Origin: Sporosarcina sp. NCCP-2222
GTDB taxonomy: Bacteria; Bacillota; Bacilli; Bacillales_A; Planococcaceae
Direction of reading: 5' to 3'
Assembly (NCBI RefSeq): GCF_023168145.1
Contig: NZ_BQYK01000002.1
Span: 461,792 to 525,791, forward strand
DNA: 64,000 bases
Both the position numbers and the translations under genes were made by a program. How positions within the stretch are numbered: the stretch's first letter is position 1; each line of letters opens with the position of its first letter. The notes beneath the pieces are model-generated. The model was given only the letters and a program-made list of their open reading frames with translations. It was not told the origin of the DNA and made no database searches. Below are positions 1 to 8,811 of the stretch, one piece after another.

Positions 1-1038
1 CCACATTGGATAATTAGGGTATTCGGGTAAAAAACGGTCACCTCGGAACAGCTGAAACGGATTCCAAGGTACTTGAAGCATTTCCGCAGTTTCTGTCACT
101 ACAACACCAAGCATTATCAAGAAGCCGGTCAACATGACGGTTGAAAATGAACTTCTCAGCTGCGTGCCCATTACGAGTAAGAACGCGAAAAGAAAAGCAC
201 CCGCCCCGATGAACAGCAATGCGAGACGTCCCGCATATTGCCATGCTGGGATTATGGTGAATGCGTCTCCAGTTTCCAGGAAAACAGGATAATTCCAGTC
301 ATTGAATGAATCCGCGATCAATGAAGGAACAGTCCATCCTACTAGGAATACAATCCCCACAAACAGAAATGTGACCCATAGGAGACTGGTATACTTAGTA
401 AGAAGGAACGATCTTCTTAATACCGGCTGTGTCCGTATCGTAAGCACCGTCTGTTGCTCTTTTTCATTCGTGTAAGTGCTTCCGAACAAGAGAAGAAGCA
501 ACAACAGCCCAGCAGGTCCGAGCAATATCATTGCCAGCTTATTCAGTTGCAAGAACGGAGAAATTGGGTACGTTTCGTTAGCATACGGCAATTGATGCTC
601 GATCAGATATTTGTTTTTCACGATAGCCTTCTCTCTTTCTAGACCTTGCAACTTACTAAAGGAGCCTCCAGCCTCCTCTAATGTCTCTAAATTCGCCAGA
701 AACTCTTTCTCCTGCTCAGGGATGTCTCCCCAGCGCTTTTCATAAATCGCACTTTTCCAATGAAAGATAGCATTCGCCATGTTATTTAAACTAGTAAACT
801 GATGCCTTTGTTCTTCCGTCAAGCTGTTCTCCCGGTCAAGCGGCCTCAGCTTTGCATATAATTGATCGGTCTCCATCACAATTGGAAAAATTTTTTCTTC
901 CGCTTCTCTGACCATCAAATCCTGCTCTAACAAGTTTTGATAAAAGACCCACCCAGCACACAACAAAACGACTAACAGCAACCAAATAAGCTTCTTCTGC
1001 CGCCAAATTTTCTTTAGCTCAAACTTCAACAAGCTCAT
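1..1038 (-). CDS. ABC-2 type transporter permease, 3' part outside the window
   Basis: An open frame of 346 codons runs off the left edge without a stop. The ATG at 1038 overlaps the end of the upstream ATPase gene by 20 bases, so the two should be translationally coupled. The product starts with a short cytoplasmic stretch (MSLLKFELKKIW) and a membrane segment at about residues 15-32. An extracellular, charged helical region of about 150 residues follows, then several further membrane segments. It is the probable membrane partner of the ATPase at 1019-1918. The visible end, with the motifs MLTG and PWNPF, aligns by eye with the start of the permease fragment at the right edge of the window. 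That protein continues into a second permease half, so this gene may also be a double permease. Substrate unknown. Confidence 0.85.
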   Translation of the reverse strand, partial: MSLLKFELKKIWRQKKLIWLLLVVLLCAGWVFYQNLLEQDLMVREAEEKIFPIVMETDQLYAKLRPLDRENSLTEEQRHQFTSLNNMANAIFHWKSAIYEKRWGDIPEQEKEFLANLETLEEAGGSFSKLQGLEREKAIVKNKYLIEHQLPYANETYPISPFLQLNKLAMILLGPAGLLLLLLLFGSTYTNEKEQQTVLTIRTQPVLRRSFLLTKYTSLLWVTFLFVGIVFLVGWTVPSLIADSFNDWNYPVFLETGDAFTIIPAWQYAGRLALLFIGAGAFLFAFLLVMGTQLRSSFSTVMLTGFLIMLGVVVTETAEMLQVPWNPFQLFRGDRFLPEYPNYPMW

Positions 1039-1918
1039 TGGACTTCGTCTCTTCCGTAAAGATTTTCCGGTATCGTTCTTCGGAGCCGAATACTTTCTTG
1101 TCGATATCAATTATCGTGACACCTTGAAAGCCAAATAAGCGCAACACCCGATCGAGTTCGGCATCAGCTTGATAGACATGCAACCTCCCACTGATGTTCT
1201 CAAAAGGAATAGCTGCTGCCCGCAATGCTCGTTCCGCCTCTTCCGGCTTATCGACCAGAATCTGATAGCGGATCTGTTCAAAGGCGGCCATATCTTCTTG
1301 AATCAAATTCCCCTTCTTTAAGAACAAAATGGATGAAGTTACCCGATCGATTTCCGCCAAGTTATGCGAGGATAAAAGAATCGTCGTTCCTTCCTCACGC
1401 AACGCCAGCAACAGCTCCCGGACTCTGATGGCACTTGTCGGATCCAAGCCATTCAACGGTTCATCGAGAATCATCAATTTCGGTTGATTGACAACAGCCA
1501 TTGCCAGCAAGAGATGTTGCTTCATGCCAAGCGAATAGTTCTTCACTTTCTTATTTAAATAGCTTGTGATGCCAATTCGATCTGCGGTTTTTAGCAGCTG
1601 TTTCTTTTTAAGCCCCTGCACATCACAAATGAACTGAAGATGATCGTAACCTGTCAAATACTCATACAGCACCGTATTGTCTTGCATGAAGGAAATCTCC
1701 CGGAAGATGTTTGGATCCCGGTTGTTCTTTCCTAAGACAGTCACTTCCCCTTTGTCTGCCGGCAATAAGTTTGTAATGATATTGAGCAATGTCGATTTCC
1801 CCGACCCGTTCGGTCCGACTAGCGCAATAATTTGAGGCTCTGCAAGTTCAAATGTGATCCCCTTTAACACCTGTTCCTTGCCGTATGATTTATACACATC
1901 TTTTATTGATAAAATCAT
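1019..1918 (-). CDS. ABC transporter ATP-binding protein (BcrA/YtrB-like exporter type)
   Basis: This is a cytoplasmic ATPase of an ABC exporter. It shows Walker A GPNGSGKSTLL, signature NYSLGMKQH, Walker B LMILDEPLNGLDP and the switch histidine in LLSSHNL. A C-terminal extension of about 90 residues replaces the usual short tail, as in BcrA/YtrB-type subunits. I place the start at ATG 1918 (MILSIKDVYKSYGK): GGGGG lies six bases upstream and the paralogue at 6123-7001 begins the same way (MIVAIKNLSKQYKK). An in-frame ATG two codons earlier is too close to the ribosome site. It is nearly collinear with that paralogue, so the two exporter units probably arose by duplication. It feeds the permease beginning at 1038. 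Substrate unknown; membrane-active peptides or cell-envelope compounds are typical for the family. Confidence 0.9.
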   Translation of the reverse strand: MILSIKDVYKSYGKEQVLKGITFELAEPQIIALVGPNGSGKSTLLNIITNLLPADKGEVTVLGKNNRDPNIFREISFMQDNTVLYEYLTGYDHLQFICDVQGLKKKQLLKTADRIGITSYLNKKVKNYSLGMKQHLLLAMAVVNQPKLMILDEPLNGLDPTSAIRVRELLLALREEGTTILLSSHNLAEIDRVTSSILFLKKGNLIQEDMAAFEQIRYQILVDKPEEAERALRAAAIPFENISGRLHVYQADAELDRVLRLFGFQGVTIIDIDKKVFGSEERYRKIFTEETKSNELVEV

Positions 1919-2041
1919 TTCCATCCCCCTTACAAATCAGTTACTATCATCCTACCATAATTTTGAAGTTAACGGGTGTAATTTTTAGATAATTCTTTGT
2001 TTATAAGACTATATAAGTTGAAACAACTAGCTTTATCTAAC

Positions 2042-2244
2042 AGTTGATTTCCGTTCCGAGCGGACGCTATCCTCGGGCACGACCGCAGCCAATCGAACAG
2101 CGAAGGGTTCAATTTGATGTATTTCTGGGTTTTACAGAAACTAAGGCAGCCTCACTTCCTGCTCGTAACGCTACGCTTTTACTCGCAAACGCCCTTCTTC
2201 GTAACGACGTTCGCTGGAGTGGCCGCTCTGCACTCCAATCAACT
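2042..2244. repeat. Degenerate intergenic repeat with inverted ends (AGTTGATT...AATCAACT)
   Basis: The 360-base gap between the ATPase and the AEC carrier holds no credible gene. It contains an element whose ends are inverted (AGTTGATT at 2042-2049, AATCAACT at 2237-2244) with further matching GAGCGG/CCGCTC blocks inside. Its layout resembles a family of GC-rich intergenic repeats I associate with Bacillaceae and Planococcaceae chromosomes, with ends of the GTTGATT...AATCAAC type. This copy looks eroded. Function unknown. Confidence 0.6.
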
Positions 2245-2284
2245 AAGTGATAGGTAAAATACTTAGGCAAACTTATATAACTAA

Positions 2285-3211
2285 TTACACAAATAAAATT
2301 GTTGATAAATATACTATAAAAGTAACCGTAACCCCACTTAAAATGGTTGAAAATAGAACGGTCTGGGCTGCCAAATCGGGATAGACATCATATTCCAACG
2401 CAAGGCCTGAGCTATTGCGGGATGTCGGGAATGAACTTGCTATAAAAAGGGATTGGGCTACAATGCCATCCAGTCCGATGAGAAAAATTAGCATCAATGA
2501 AACAGCCGGCCCAATGACCAGCCTCCCAATACTGCTAACGATAATTGTCCGATTAAATATTGTGCGGATTTGAATCTGTGCCAACTGTGCTCCCAACAAG
2601 ATGAGAGCAATCGCCAAAAACGCATCTGATAGATGAGAGATCGGAGTCCAAAGAAAACCTGGAATAGGAACATGCAGACCATTTAGCAATCCGCCAAGCA
2701 ACATCGCGTGTGTGACAGGCATTTTTAATAACGATTTCATAATGTCCCATCCCGATTTCGTTGCAGCAATCAAATTATAGAGACCATATGTATACGTTAA
2801 AATATTTTGGAACACCATGACGATTATTTGAATGGATATGCCAAGAGGGGTAGCTTGAAAGAGTAGCTGGCTGACCGGTATTCCATAATTCCCTGAGTTA
2901 ATTAACGAAATGCTGTTTTTAAAAATGGCCGCTTCTCCTTTGTCTAGCCTCAAAAACTTACTTAAGACACTAGTAACCAAAATCAGCAACAAACTAAATA
3001 CCACTAAGTAACCCATGATTTCAAGCAAGACTTGGCCATCAATCTCCGTCTCATACAAGTTAATAAAAACAGCGGCCGGCATTAGACAGTAAGTTAACAA
3101 ATTAGAAATGGCGCGTAAGTTAAACGAAAATTTTCTTTGCAAACAAGCTCCTATCACAACAAGGATTAAAATAGGCACTATTACTTGAATAAAAATAGTT
3201 CCGATGAACAT
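2285..3211 (-). CDS. AEC family transporter (auxin efflux carrier-like permease)
   Basis: This is a hydrophobic protein of 308 residues with about ten predicted membrane segments in two halves, the pattern of the AEC (auxin efflux carrier/malate permease) family. Such proteins move organic anions or other small metabolites across the cytoplasmic membrane; the substrate here cannot be read from sequence. The frame is open upstream to 3364. I chose ATG 3211 (MFIGTIFIQVIVPILI) because GGAGG sits five bases before it and the first membrane helix starts there, while the extra 51 residues are basic and unrelated to the family. Monocistronic, reading away from the exporter operon on the same strand. 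Confidence 0.88.
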   Translation of the reverse strand: MFIGTIFIQVIVPILILVVIGACLQRKFSFNLRAISNLLTYCLMPAAVFINLYETEIDGQVLLEIMGYLVVFSLLLILVTSVLSKFLRLDKGEAAIFKNSISLINSGNYGIPVSQLLFQATPLGISIQIIVMVFQNILTYTYGLYNLIAATKSGWDIMKSLLKMPVTHAMLLGGLLNGLHVPIPGFLWTPISHLSDAFLAIALILLGAQLAQIQIRTIFNRTIIVSSIGRLVIGPAVSLMLIFLIGLDGIVAQSLFIASSFPTSRNSSGLALEYDVYPDLAAQTVLFSTILSGVTVTFIVYLSTILFV

Positions 3212-3403
3212 GGCAACCTCCAATGATGCGGTTTTCTGAAATCTCTTCCTTTGAGTATACAAGAAAATAAGATTCCGAGGGTTCCCTCTCTTGATTACAT
3301 TGGCCATAAATAAAAAGAGACAGACTCGACGGATACGAGTTTGCCTCCAATGACAGCTTATCAACTAGCTTGATATTCCTTCACACTCCTCTCGATCACA
3401 GGC

Positions 3404-3670
3404 TTGCTTAACGTAACAATCCTCATTTCCCCAAGACCCCCTTTGTTCAAGCTCCAATTATTTGGAATTAACCAGACAACAGAAAACCCTCCAGACTTGT
3501 TTATCCTTTACGAGAAAGATGCGTATGCATCGATATGTCATGTCGCCCTTAGGAATGAAACAGAAGCGAAGCGGCTGAGTTCATTAGCGGTTGAGAATAT
3601 AGCGAGCATGCCGCACACTCCTTATAAGGACTTTATTATGGAGACATACGAGTCAATTTGTCAGACGTAA
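3404..3670 (+). pseudogene. Possible gene remnant or small ORF of unknown function
   Basis: An 88-codon open frame lies in the 520-base gap between the AEC carrier and the exporter operon. The start would be a TTG without a recognisable ribosome site. The last two thirds have a natural-looking composition (charged and aromatic residues, for example YEKDAYASICHVAL), while the first third does not. It could be the tail of a lost gene or a chance frame. No family recognised. The rest of the gap holds the AEC promoter region and the exporter terminator. Confidence 0.25.
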
Positions 3671-3691
3671 TAGGGTCCGAGCTTCTACCAT

Positions 3692-3727
3692 GCAAAAAGG
3701 CAGCTCCACTTACAGGAGGCTGCCTTG
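3692..3727 (-). terminator. Rho-independent terminator of the exporter operon
   Basis: On the minus strand AGGCAGC...TCC and GGA-GCTGCCT form a stem followed by TTTTT, right after the stop of the last permease gene at 3731. Confidence 0.8.
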
Positions 3728-3730
3728 GCA

Positions 3731-5026
3731 TTACGCGGCTACTCTTTTACTTTTAGCATAGAATCCAAGGAGACCCAGCAGGAACAAGAAACAACCCAAG
3801 ATGCCTAATATTGCCGCACCATTGTGCAAACTAATGTCGGGATTGAAAGCAATTGCAGCAAGCTCACCATTCAGCACACGGTGCATGTCCACATACGTTA
3901 ATGGATTATAAGCGGACTCAGGGATCGCTTTCATGCCGCCAAACAGGATAGCCCCTGTCACAAGGAATATAATGATAGGGTTCCGGATAGCGAGCGCAAG
4001 CAGGAAGTACAGGGAGTAGACGACGAATGTCAGAATAACGCCTAATAATAGGACTTCCTTTACATATTTGCTGACCGGGATGAAGTGAAACTGGTCTTTA
4101 TCCGGATTGAGTGCGTTAAATTCACTGCCGTATGGGTTAGGCTCTCCTCCTTCATAGATAAGAACAGGATACTTTGCGCTGCCTATCCCATTGCCAAACT
4201 CACCACTTAGAATGATAGCGCCAAGCATCATGCCAACAAAAGCGATTGTTACAAACAAACCGCTAAAATATTTTGATAGAAAAATAGTTGTCCGTGGCAC
4301 TGGCTGGACAAAGTGAAGCTGCATACTCCTCCTCTTCTTTCCATTTTCTGACGAGACGCTGTTTGCAAAGAGCAAACAGCCGAACAATATGATGATAGGT
4401 ATGACGAACTTCGGGATTAGGCTATAAAAATAGGTAAACCCGGTGTCACCATAACGAGCCGTTAGCTGTTCCCACGCAGTTTGCGCTCTTCCCGTGAATT
4501 GGTCATAGATGGTAGGATGCAGTAAAAAGAATGATGTTGTTTGTACAACTGGCTCAATTCTATTTTTCTCCAACCATTGCAGCTCCTCCATTGTCGCCCG
4601 CAATGTGAATGACTGAACGAGCTGATCCTCGACACCGAGACTCCCCCTGTCGGTAAGAAAGACATCTAAATCGGCGATCTCTTCAGCAAGAATTGGTTCC
4701 CAATTTCTGTTTGTGTAATCAGCGATAAAGCGTTCCTGATTTTCGATAGATTGTTTGAACCTTTCTATATGTCCATCCAAAGCAGCTGACGCCTCTTCAT
4801 CGCCCTGTTTTTCAGCAGCGGCTTTTTCAGCTTCCGCATCCTCTATATACAAATGATATTGGCTAATCGAAGTTTCCTTTTTCTTTATATTCCCCTCGCG
4901 CATACTTTCAGCCACTTTGAAATGGTAATAAGAAAAAATAAGAATCGCGAGCAACGACAAGGCTGTCGCTATCCAAATCGACTTTTTCTTCATCAGCTTT
5001 TTAAGTTCAAACGTGAATTGTCTCAT
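3731..5026 (-). CDS. ABC-2 type transporter permease (second half-type)
   Basis: 431 residues. A short cytoplasmic N-terminus (MRQFTFELKKLMKKK) precedes one membrane helix. A charged extracellular coiled-coil-like region of about 150 residues comes next, followed by about five membrane segments at residues 205-425. The ATG overlaps the stop of the upstream permease gene as ATGA, and that gene overlaps its ATPase the same way, so ATPase and two permeases form one tightly coupled operon. The C-terminal part (YNPLTYVDMHRVLNGE, AKYPVLIYEG) aligns by eye with the second half of the fused permease at 62278-64000 (SPFTYLDVARISNGE, WAYPVLHYDG). Function: membrane channel of an exporter of unknown substrate. 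A terminator follows directly. Confidence 0.87.
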   Translation of the reverse strand: MRQFTFELKKLMKKKSIWIATALSLLAILIFSYYHFKVAESMREGNIKKKETSISQYHLYIEDAEAEKAAAEKQGDEEASAALDGHIERFKQSIENQERFIADYTNRNWEPILAEEIADLDVFLTDRGSLGVEDQLVQSFTLRATMEELQWLEKNRIEPVVQTTSFFLLHPTIYDQFTGRAQTAWEQLTARYGDTGFTYFYSLIPKFVIPIIILFGCLLFANSVSSENGKKRRSMQLHFVQPVPRTTIFLSKYFSGLFVTIAFVGMMLGAIILSGEFGNGIGSAKYPVLIYEGGEPNPYGSEFNALNPDKDQFHFIPVSKYVKEVLLLGVILTFVVYSLYFLLALAIRNPIIIFLVTGAILFGGMKAIPESAYNPLTYVDMHRVLNGELAAIAFNPDISLHNGAAILGILGCFLFLLGLLGFYAKSKRVAA

Positions 5027-6126
5027 TTTGCAACCCCCCGCCTTTGATTACTCCACATCGCAGCAAACAAGAGGACAATCGAAACGATAAGCAGAACAAG
5101 TATACCGCCAGGATAAAAGGCTGGCTGTGAAAGAATTACCTGATTTCCACTTACATATGTAAAGGGATTTAGGAATACATCCATTCCATTACGCGCCAGC
5201 ATCCATCCTCCTGTAAAGAGTGCTGTAATGATGACACTTGAAACAATCGTCTGCCTGAATCCGAAACCGATCAAGGTCACCATGGCCGCGGCAAAAAACA
5301 GGGTGCCGGCACTGTAAAGAACCGCTTCATTAATATAGGAGCCTACACGCATTAATTCCCCTGATGTAAGCAATAATGGATAATCAAAGATCTGTTCCCT
5401 CGTTTCCATCACGAGTGTAGGAAGCAGATAGGAAAGAAGTAAGAAATAGACGAGCCAGGCCATAGCCACGAGCAGCAAAGAGGTAAACTTGACGAGTACA
5501 ACCCTCCATCTAGGCACGGGGAACGCGTACACCATTCGCATATTCCGGTCTTCAAACTCTCGCGTAATCGATATGCCCAGCAATAGAAAAAGCACGGTAT
5601 AGCCAACCGGATTGAGGACAAGAACCATCATTTGCTTCATGAATAATGGCGGCTGGTTAGAACGGTCAGGATCCTCCTTTGGCAAACCGAGCGCCAACAG
5701 CTGTTCGTTAAGCCGAATCGTATCCTCCAGATCGGCGTGACTCATCGTGTATCTCCCTCGTGCATCTTTATAAGCTATTGCACTTCGAGATACTTCAATT
5801 TCCCCTTGCAGTTCGTCTTCCCTTAGACCCTTACTAATAGAATCGATCAGCTCATTCAGCTTGTCTTGAAGATCAAGACCCTTATTTAAACGAAGTTCCA
5901 GTTCATCGCTCGGCTCGTCCTCCATCATCATAAGATCCGTTCTGTTTTGACTACTTACGTCTTGCAGATGATTTGAGAATGACTCAACTTTTTCAGCAGT
6001 AACCATATCCTGTTGAAGAACGTTGCGGATGAATATCGCGCCAATTAATAGAAGTGTTCCGGCAGCAAGGAAGAATAGGAGTCTCGTCCGTGTCATTTTC
6101 TTCATCTCAAATAGCAGCAGTCTCAT
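5023..6126 (-). CDS. ABC-2 type transporter permease (first half-type)
   Basis: 367 residues. An N-terminal helix at about 10-30, an extracellular region of about 130 residues and five to six further membrane segments form the permease body. It starts with MRLLLFEMKKM, the same amphipathic pattern as the other permeases in this region. Gene ends overlap by four bases (ATGA) on both sides. It corresponds in position and topology to the N-terminal half of the fused permeases at the window edges. Together with the ATPase at 6123-7001 and the 431-residue permease it makes a complete heteromeric exporter. No substrate can be assigned. Confidence 0.87.
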   Translation of the reverse strand: MRLLLFEMKKMTRTRLLFFLAAGTLLLIGAIFIRNVLQQDMVTAEKVESFSNHLQDVSSQNRTDLMMMEDEPSDELELRLNKGLDLQDKLNELIDSISKGLREDELQGEIEVSRSAIAYKDARGRYTMSHADLEDTIRLNEQLLALGLPKEDPDRSNQPPLFMKQMMVLVLNPVGYTVLFLLLGISITREFEDRNMRMVYAFPVPRWRVVLVKFTSLLLVAMAWLVYFLLLSYLLPTLVMETREQIFDYPLLLTSGELMRVGSYINEAVLYSAGTLFFAAAMVTLIGFGFRQTIVSSVIITALFTGGWMLARNGMDVFLNPFTYVSGNQVILSQPAFYPGGILVLLIVSIVLLFAAMWSNQRRGVAK

Positions 6127-7001
6127 AGCGACCCCACTTCGAATACTTCTTCATACCGCTTTTCTGATCCAGTAATCTCCTTCTGCATATCAAGCACATC
6201 GACATCCGACTGTTGAAGCAGATCCAGGAGGGATTGAAATTCATGTGAACCTAGAAGTATCCGAAAACCAGATCCCGTTTCATCGAAAACAAAAGCCTTT
6301 TCTGTGAGCAGTTCTTTCAAAGGGGATTTCTTCTTAACTGTAACTTGGTAATAAACTTGCTCGTATTGATCCATATTTTCCTCAATGAGCTTTCCATCTT
6401 TCAGAAAAATGATTTGTTTCGTGACCCGATCGACTTCCGATAGATTATGGGAAGATAAGATGATGGTCGTTCCCTTGTCAGCCAGCTCTAGCAGGATTCT
6501 CCTCATCATGATCGCACTCGTCGGATCCAGACCATTCAGTGGTTCATCGAGCAACAGCAACTTCGGCTCGTTAATAATGGCCATCGCAAGCAAGAGATGC
6601 TGTTTCATCCCAAGTGAATAATTCCCCACTGTTTTGCGCAAATAATTTTCCATACCAACGTAACTTGCCACTTCTCGAATTCGTTTAGCCGGTAGTCGAT
6701 GCATATCACAAACATATTTCAAATGATCATAGCCAGTCAGGTAGTCGAACAAAACCGTATTGTCCTGGAGATATGAGACCTCCTTGAAAACCTTGTAATT
6801 CTTATTCGACTTACCGACCAGCTCCACACTTCCGGAAGTAGCAGGGATTAAGTTCGTCACGATATTCAAGAATGTCGTCTTTCCAACACCGTTCGGTCCA
6901 ACGAGCGCCCAAATGCCGGGAGAATCAATTGACAGGGAAATATCCCGCAACACTTGCTGCTTTTTGTATTGTTTAGAGAGGTTCTTTATCGCTACTATCA
7001 C
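6123..7001 (-). CDS. ABC transporter ATP-binding protein (BcrA/YtrB-like exporter type)
   Basis: 292 residues. Walker A GPNGVGKTTFL, signature NYSLGMKQH, Walker B LLLDEPLNGLDP and switch histidine LSSHNLSEVDR are intact. It has a family-specific C-terminal extension. The start is GTG 7001: the sequence GGGTGAT, which pairs with the 16S tail, lies five bases upstream; a nearby ATG is in another frame. It is the first gene of a three-gene operon with ATGA overlaps and is clearly a paralogue of the ATPase at 1019-1918. No GntR-type regulator gene is adjacent, in contrast to the ytr operon of Bacillus subtilis, but a perfect palindrome lies upstream at 7062-7079. Confidence 0.92.
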   Translation of the reverse strand: MIVAIKNLSKQYKKQQVLRDISLSIDSPGIWALVGPNGVGKTTFLNIVTNLIPATSGSVELVGKSNKNYKVFKEVSYLQDNTVLFDYLTGYDHLKYVCDMHRLPAKRIREVASYVGMENYLRKTVGNYSLGMKQHLLLAMAIINEPKLLLLDEPLNGLDPTSAIMMRRILLELADKGTTIILSSHNLSEVDRVTKQIIFLKDGKLIEENMDQYEQVYYQVTVKKKSPLKELLTEKAFVFDETGSGFRILLGSHEFQSLLDLLQQSDVDVLDMQKEITGSEKRYEEVFEVGSL

Positions 7002-7061
7002 TAGTCATCACCCTTTTCCTTTATTGAATGTGCGAGTGGATCTCATTCTCAACATTCGGTT

Positions 7062-7079
7062 ATACTGTCGGTTCAGTAT
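7062..7079. promoter_or_regulatory. Perfect 6+6 palindrome, possible operator
   Basis: ATACTG-TCGGTT-CAGTAT lies about 60 bases upstream of the exporter ATPase start and 175 bases upstream of the divergent gene at 7256. Arms are perfect. The regulator is unknown. Confidence 0.4.
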
Positions 7080-7255
7080 TTTTTGGTTATAATTAACAAT
7101 AGGTTACCATGTAAATGGAAGGAAGTGAAGGGAAACACCAACATTTTTCATACTAGTAGAAATAAAACATTTTATTTCACTAGAACTCTAGACTCCCATC
7201 CAGTTAAATGAAATAATCTAGCTAACTGTAAATTAATTAGAAAAGAAGGGACGCT

Positions 7256-7936
7256 ATGAGAAAATATAAAAAGTGGGTCATTGTTCTCGCCCTCTTGTGT
7301 AGTTCCCTAGGTATCTATTATTTTTCCACTACCAACTCATGTATGCGGAAGGCCCCCTACTACAATTCCTTTGTATTCGTCAATCAGCCGCTAGCCAATA
7401 GCAATTTTGAAGTGAGTCAAAATGTAAGTAATGAAGCGGTGGATAAAAGTGAATACAAGCGATTTAAACAGACGGAAAAGGCGATGAAGGAGTTTGGAAA
7501 GTATGTGCCGCTGACAAAAGATGAGCCGTATCTTATTCAGTGCACTTTTGGAGAAGTGACGTATTCGGATGGGGAACCGATACAGTTTACGCATTATGTT
7601 GAGTATCGGGACGATATTAAAATGGATGTCCGTAAAGGGGCTAATTGGGAATATGACAAGATGCTTGTGTTCGCAATGTATTATTATCGTATCAGTAAGG
7701 AACCTTTCGACTATTCTTTGCAAGACTCGGGACTAGAAGAGGTTAGGACCATTCGTTTAGATGATGGAGTGGAAGCACTCGTTACTAGAAATCTAGTGGA
7801 ATGGAAGGATGATCGGCTTTATTATCAACTCTTTATTAGAAACGGTTTTTATTCCGATACCGAGTTAACTTTTTTGGTCAATTCCTCTAGGGCCAATATT
7901 AGTACTGTGCCTGAATGGGTGAATGAGATCAAATAA
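7256..7936 (+). CDS. Membrane-anchored or secreted protein of unknown function
   Basis: 226 residues. The N-terminus (MRKYKKWVIVLALLCSSLGIYYF) is a signal peptide or membrane anchor. The rest is hydrophilic, rich in aromatic and acidic residues, and should lie outside the membrane. No lipobox is convincing: the Cys at residue 29 is followed by M rather than a classic LxxC context. AGAAGGGA precedes the ATG. It is transcribed divergently from the exporter operon and has no partner gene on its strand. No family recognised. Confidence 0.7.
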   Translation: MRKYKKWVIVLALLCSSLGIYYFSTTNSCMRKAPYYNSFVFVNQPLANSNFEVSQNVSNEAVDKSEYKRFKQTEKAMKEFGKYVPLTKDEPYLIQCTFGEVTYSDGEPIQFTHYVEYRDDIKMDVRKGANWEYDKMLVFAMYYYRISKEPFDYSLQDSGLEEVRTIRLDDGVEALVTRNLVEWKDDRLYYQLFIRNGFYSDTELTFLVNSSRANISTVPEWVNEIK

Positions 7937-8003
7937 GCATTGTTTTAGAACTAGTCGCAAATTCAATCGAAATTCCTCACTTAACGCAAGTTTTAATTTA
8001 ACA

Positions 8004-8038
8004 ACAAAAAGCAGCCTCCCCATGGTGGAAGGCTGCTA
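8004..8038 (-). terminator. Terminator of the amino acid ABC operon
   Basis: On the minus strand AGCAGCCT and AGGCTGCT pair around a GGTGG-rich loop and are followed by TTTTTGTT. It lies 31 bases past the end of the ATPase gene. Confidence 0.8.
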
Positions 8039-8068
8039 CTCATTTTCTATACATCGATATGCTGTTGG

Positions 8069-8797
8069 TTACTTCAGGTTCACCATCTCCAAAAACTGGC
8101 GTGTCCGTTCATTTGATGAATGATTAAAGAATGTGTCCGGATCAGCATTTTCAATAATGCGCCCTTCGTCGAGCATGATGATACGGCTGGCGACCTCTCG
8201 GGCGAATTTCATTTCATGTGTGACGACGACCATGGTCATCCCTTCGTTCGCGAGGTCTTGCATGACTTGCAAAACTTCCCCGACGAGTTCAGGGTCAAGC
8301 GCCGATGTCGGTTCGTCGAACAAGAGTGCTTTCGGTTCCATTGCCAGTGCTCTGGCAATGGCTACCCGTTGTTTTTGACCGCCTGATAGCTTGTTCGGGT
8401 AGACATCCGCCTTGTCAGACAAGCCTACTTTCTCAAGAAGTTGGCGCGCAAGCTGTTCTGCTTTGGACTTGTCCATCTTTTTGACAATCATCGGCGCTTC
8501 TATAATATTTTCGAGAACCGTTTTATGTGGAAACAGGTTGAAATGTTGAAACACCATTCCGACTTCCTCGCGTACCTTTGGCAAGTTATCCTTCTTCCGA
8601 TCTATTTTCCGGCCATCGATATAAATGTTGCCCTCTTGTGCTTTTTCCAGGAAGTTCAGGCAGCGGAGCAATGTACTTTTCCCAGAGCCGCTGACACCGA
8701 CCAATACAACGACTTCTCCCGGATGGATGTTCAAATCGATCCCTTTCAGCACTTCTAGTTTGCCGAATTTTTTATGGAGATTTTCTGTCTTGATCAT
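8069..8797 (-). CDS. Polar amino acid ABC transporter ATP-binding protein (GlnQ/ArtM type)
   Basis: 242 residues. This is the ATPase of an ABC importer for polar amino acids. Walker A GVSGSGKSTLL, Q-loop VFQHFNLFPH, signature LSGGQKQRVAIARAL, Walker B ALLFDEPTSALDPE and switch histidine VVTHEM are all present. It is the third gene of a substrate-binding protein, permease, ATPase operon. The gap to the permease gene is 14 bases, and a terminator follows. The precise substrate (glutamine, arginine, cystine and similar) is not decided by the ATPase. Confidence 0.95.
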   Translation of the reverse strand: MIKTENLHKKFGKLEVLKGIDLNIHPGEVVVLVGVSGSGKSTLLRCLNFLEKAQEGNIYIDGRKIDRKKDNLPKVREEVGMVFQHFNLFPHKTVLENIIEAPMIVKKMDKSKAEQLARQLLEKVGLSDKADVYPNKLSGGQKQRVAIARALAMEPKALLFDEPTSALDPELVGEVLQVMQDLANEGMTMVVVTHEMKFAREVASRIIMLDEGRIIENADPDTFFNHSSNERTRQFLEMVNLK

Positions 8798-8811
8798 GCT
8801 GTTTGCCTCCC

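Noticed and set aside
2044-2250. 68-codon ORF inside the intergenic repeat
   Set aside because: It coincides with the inverted-repeat element and has no start signals.
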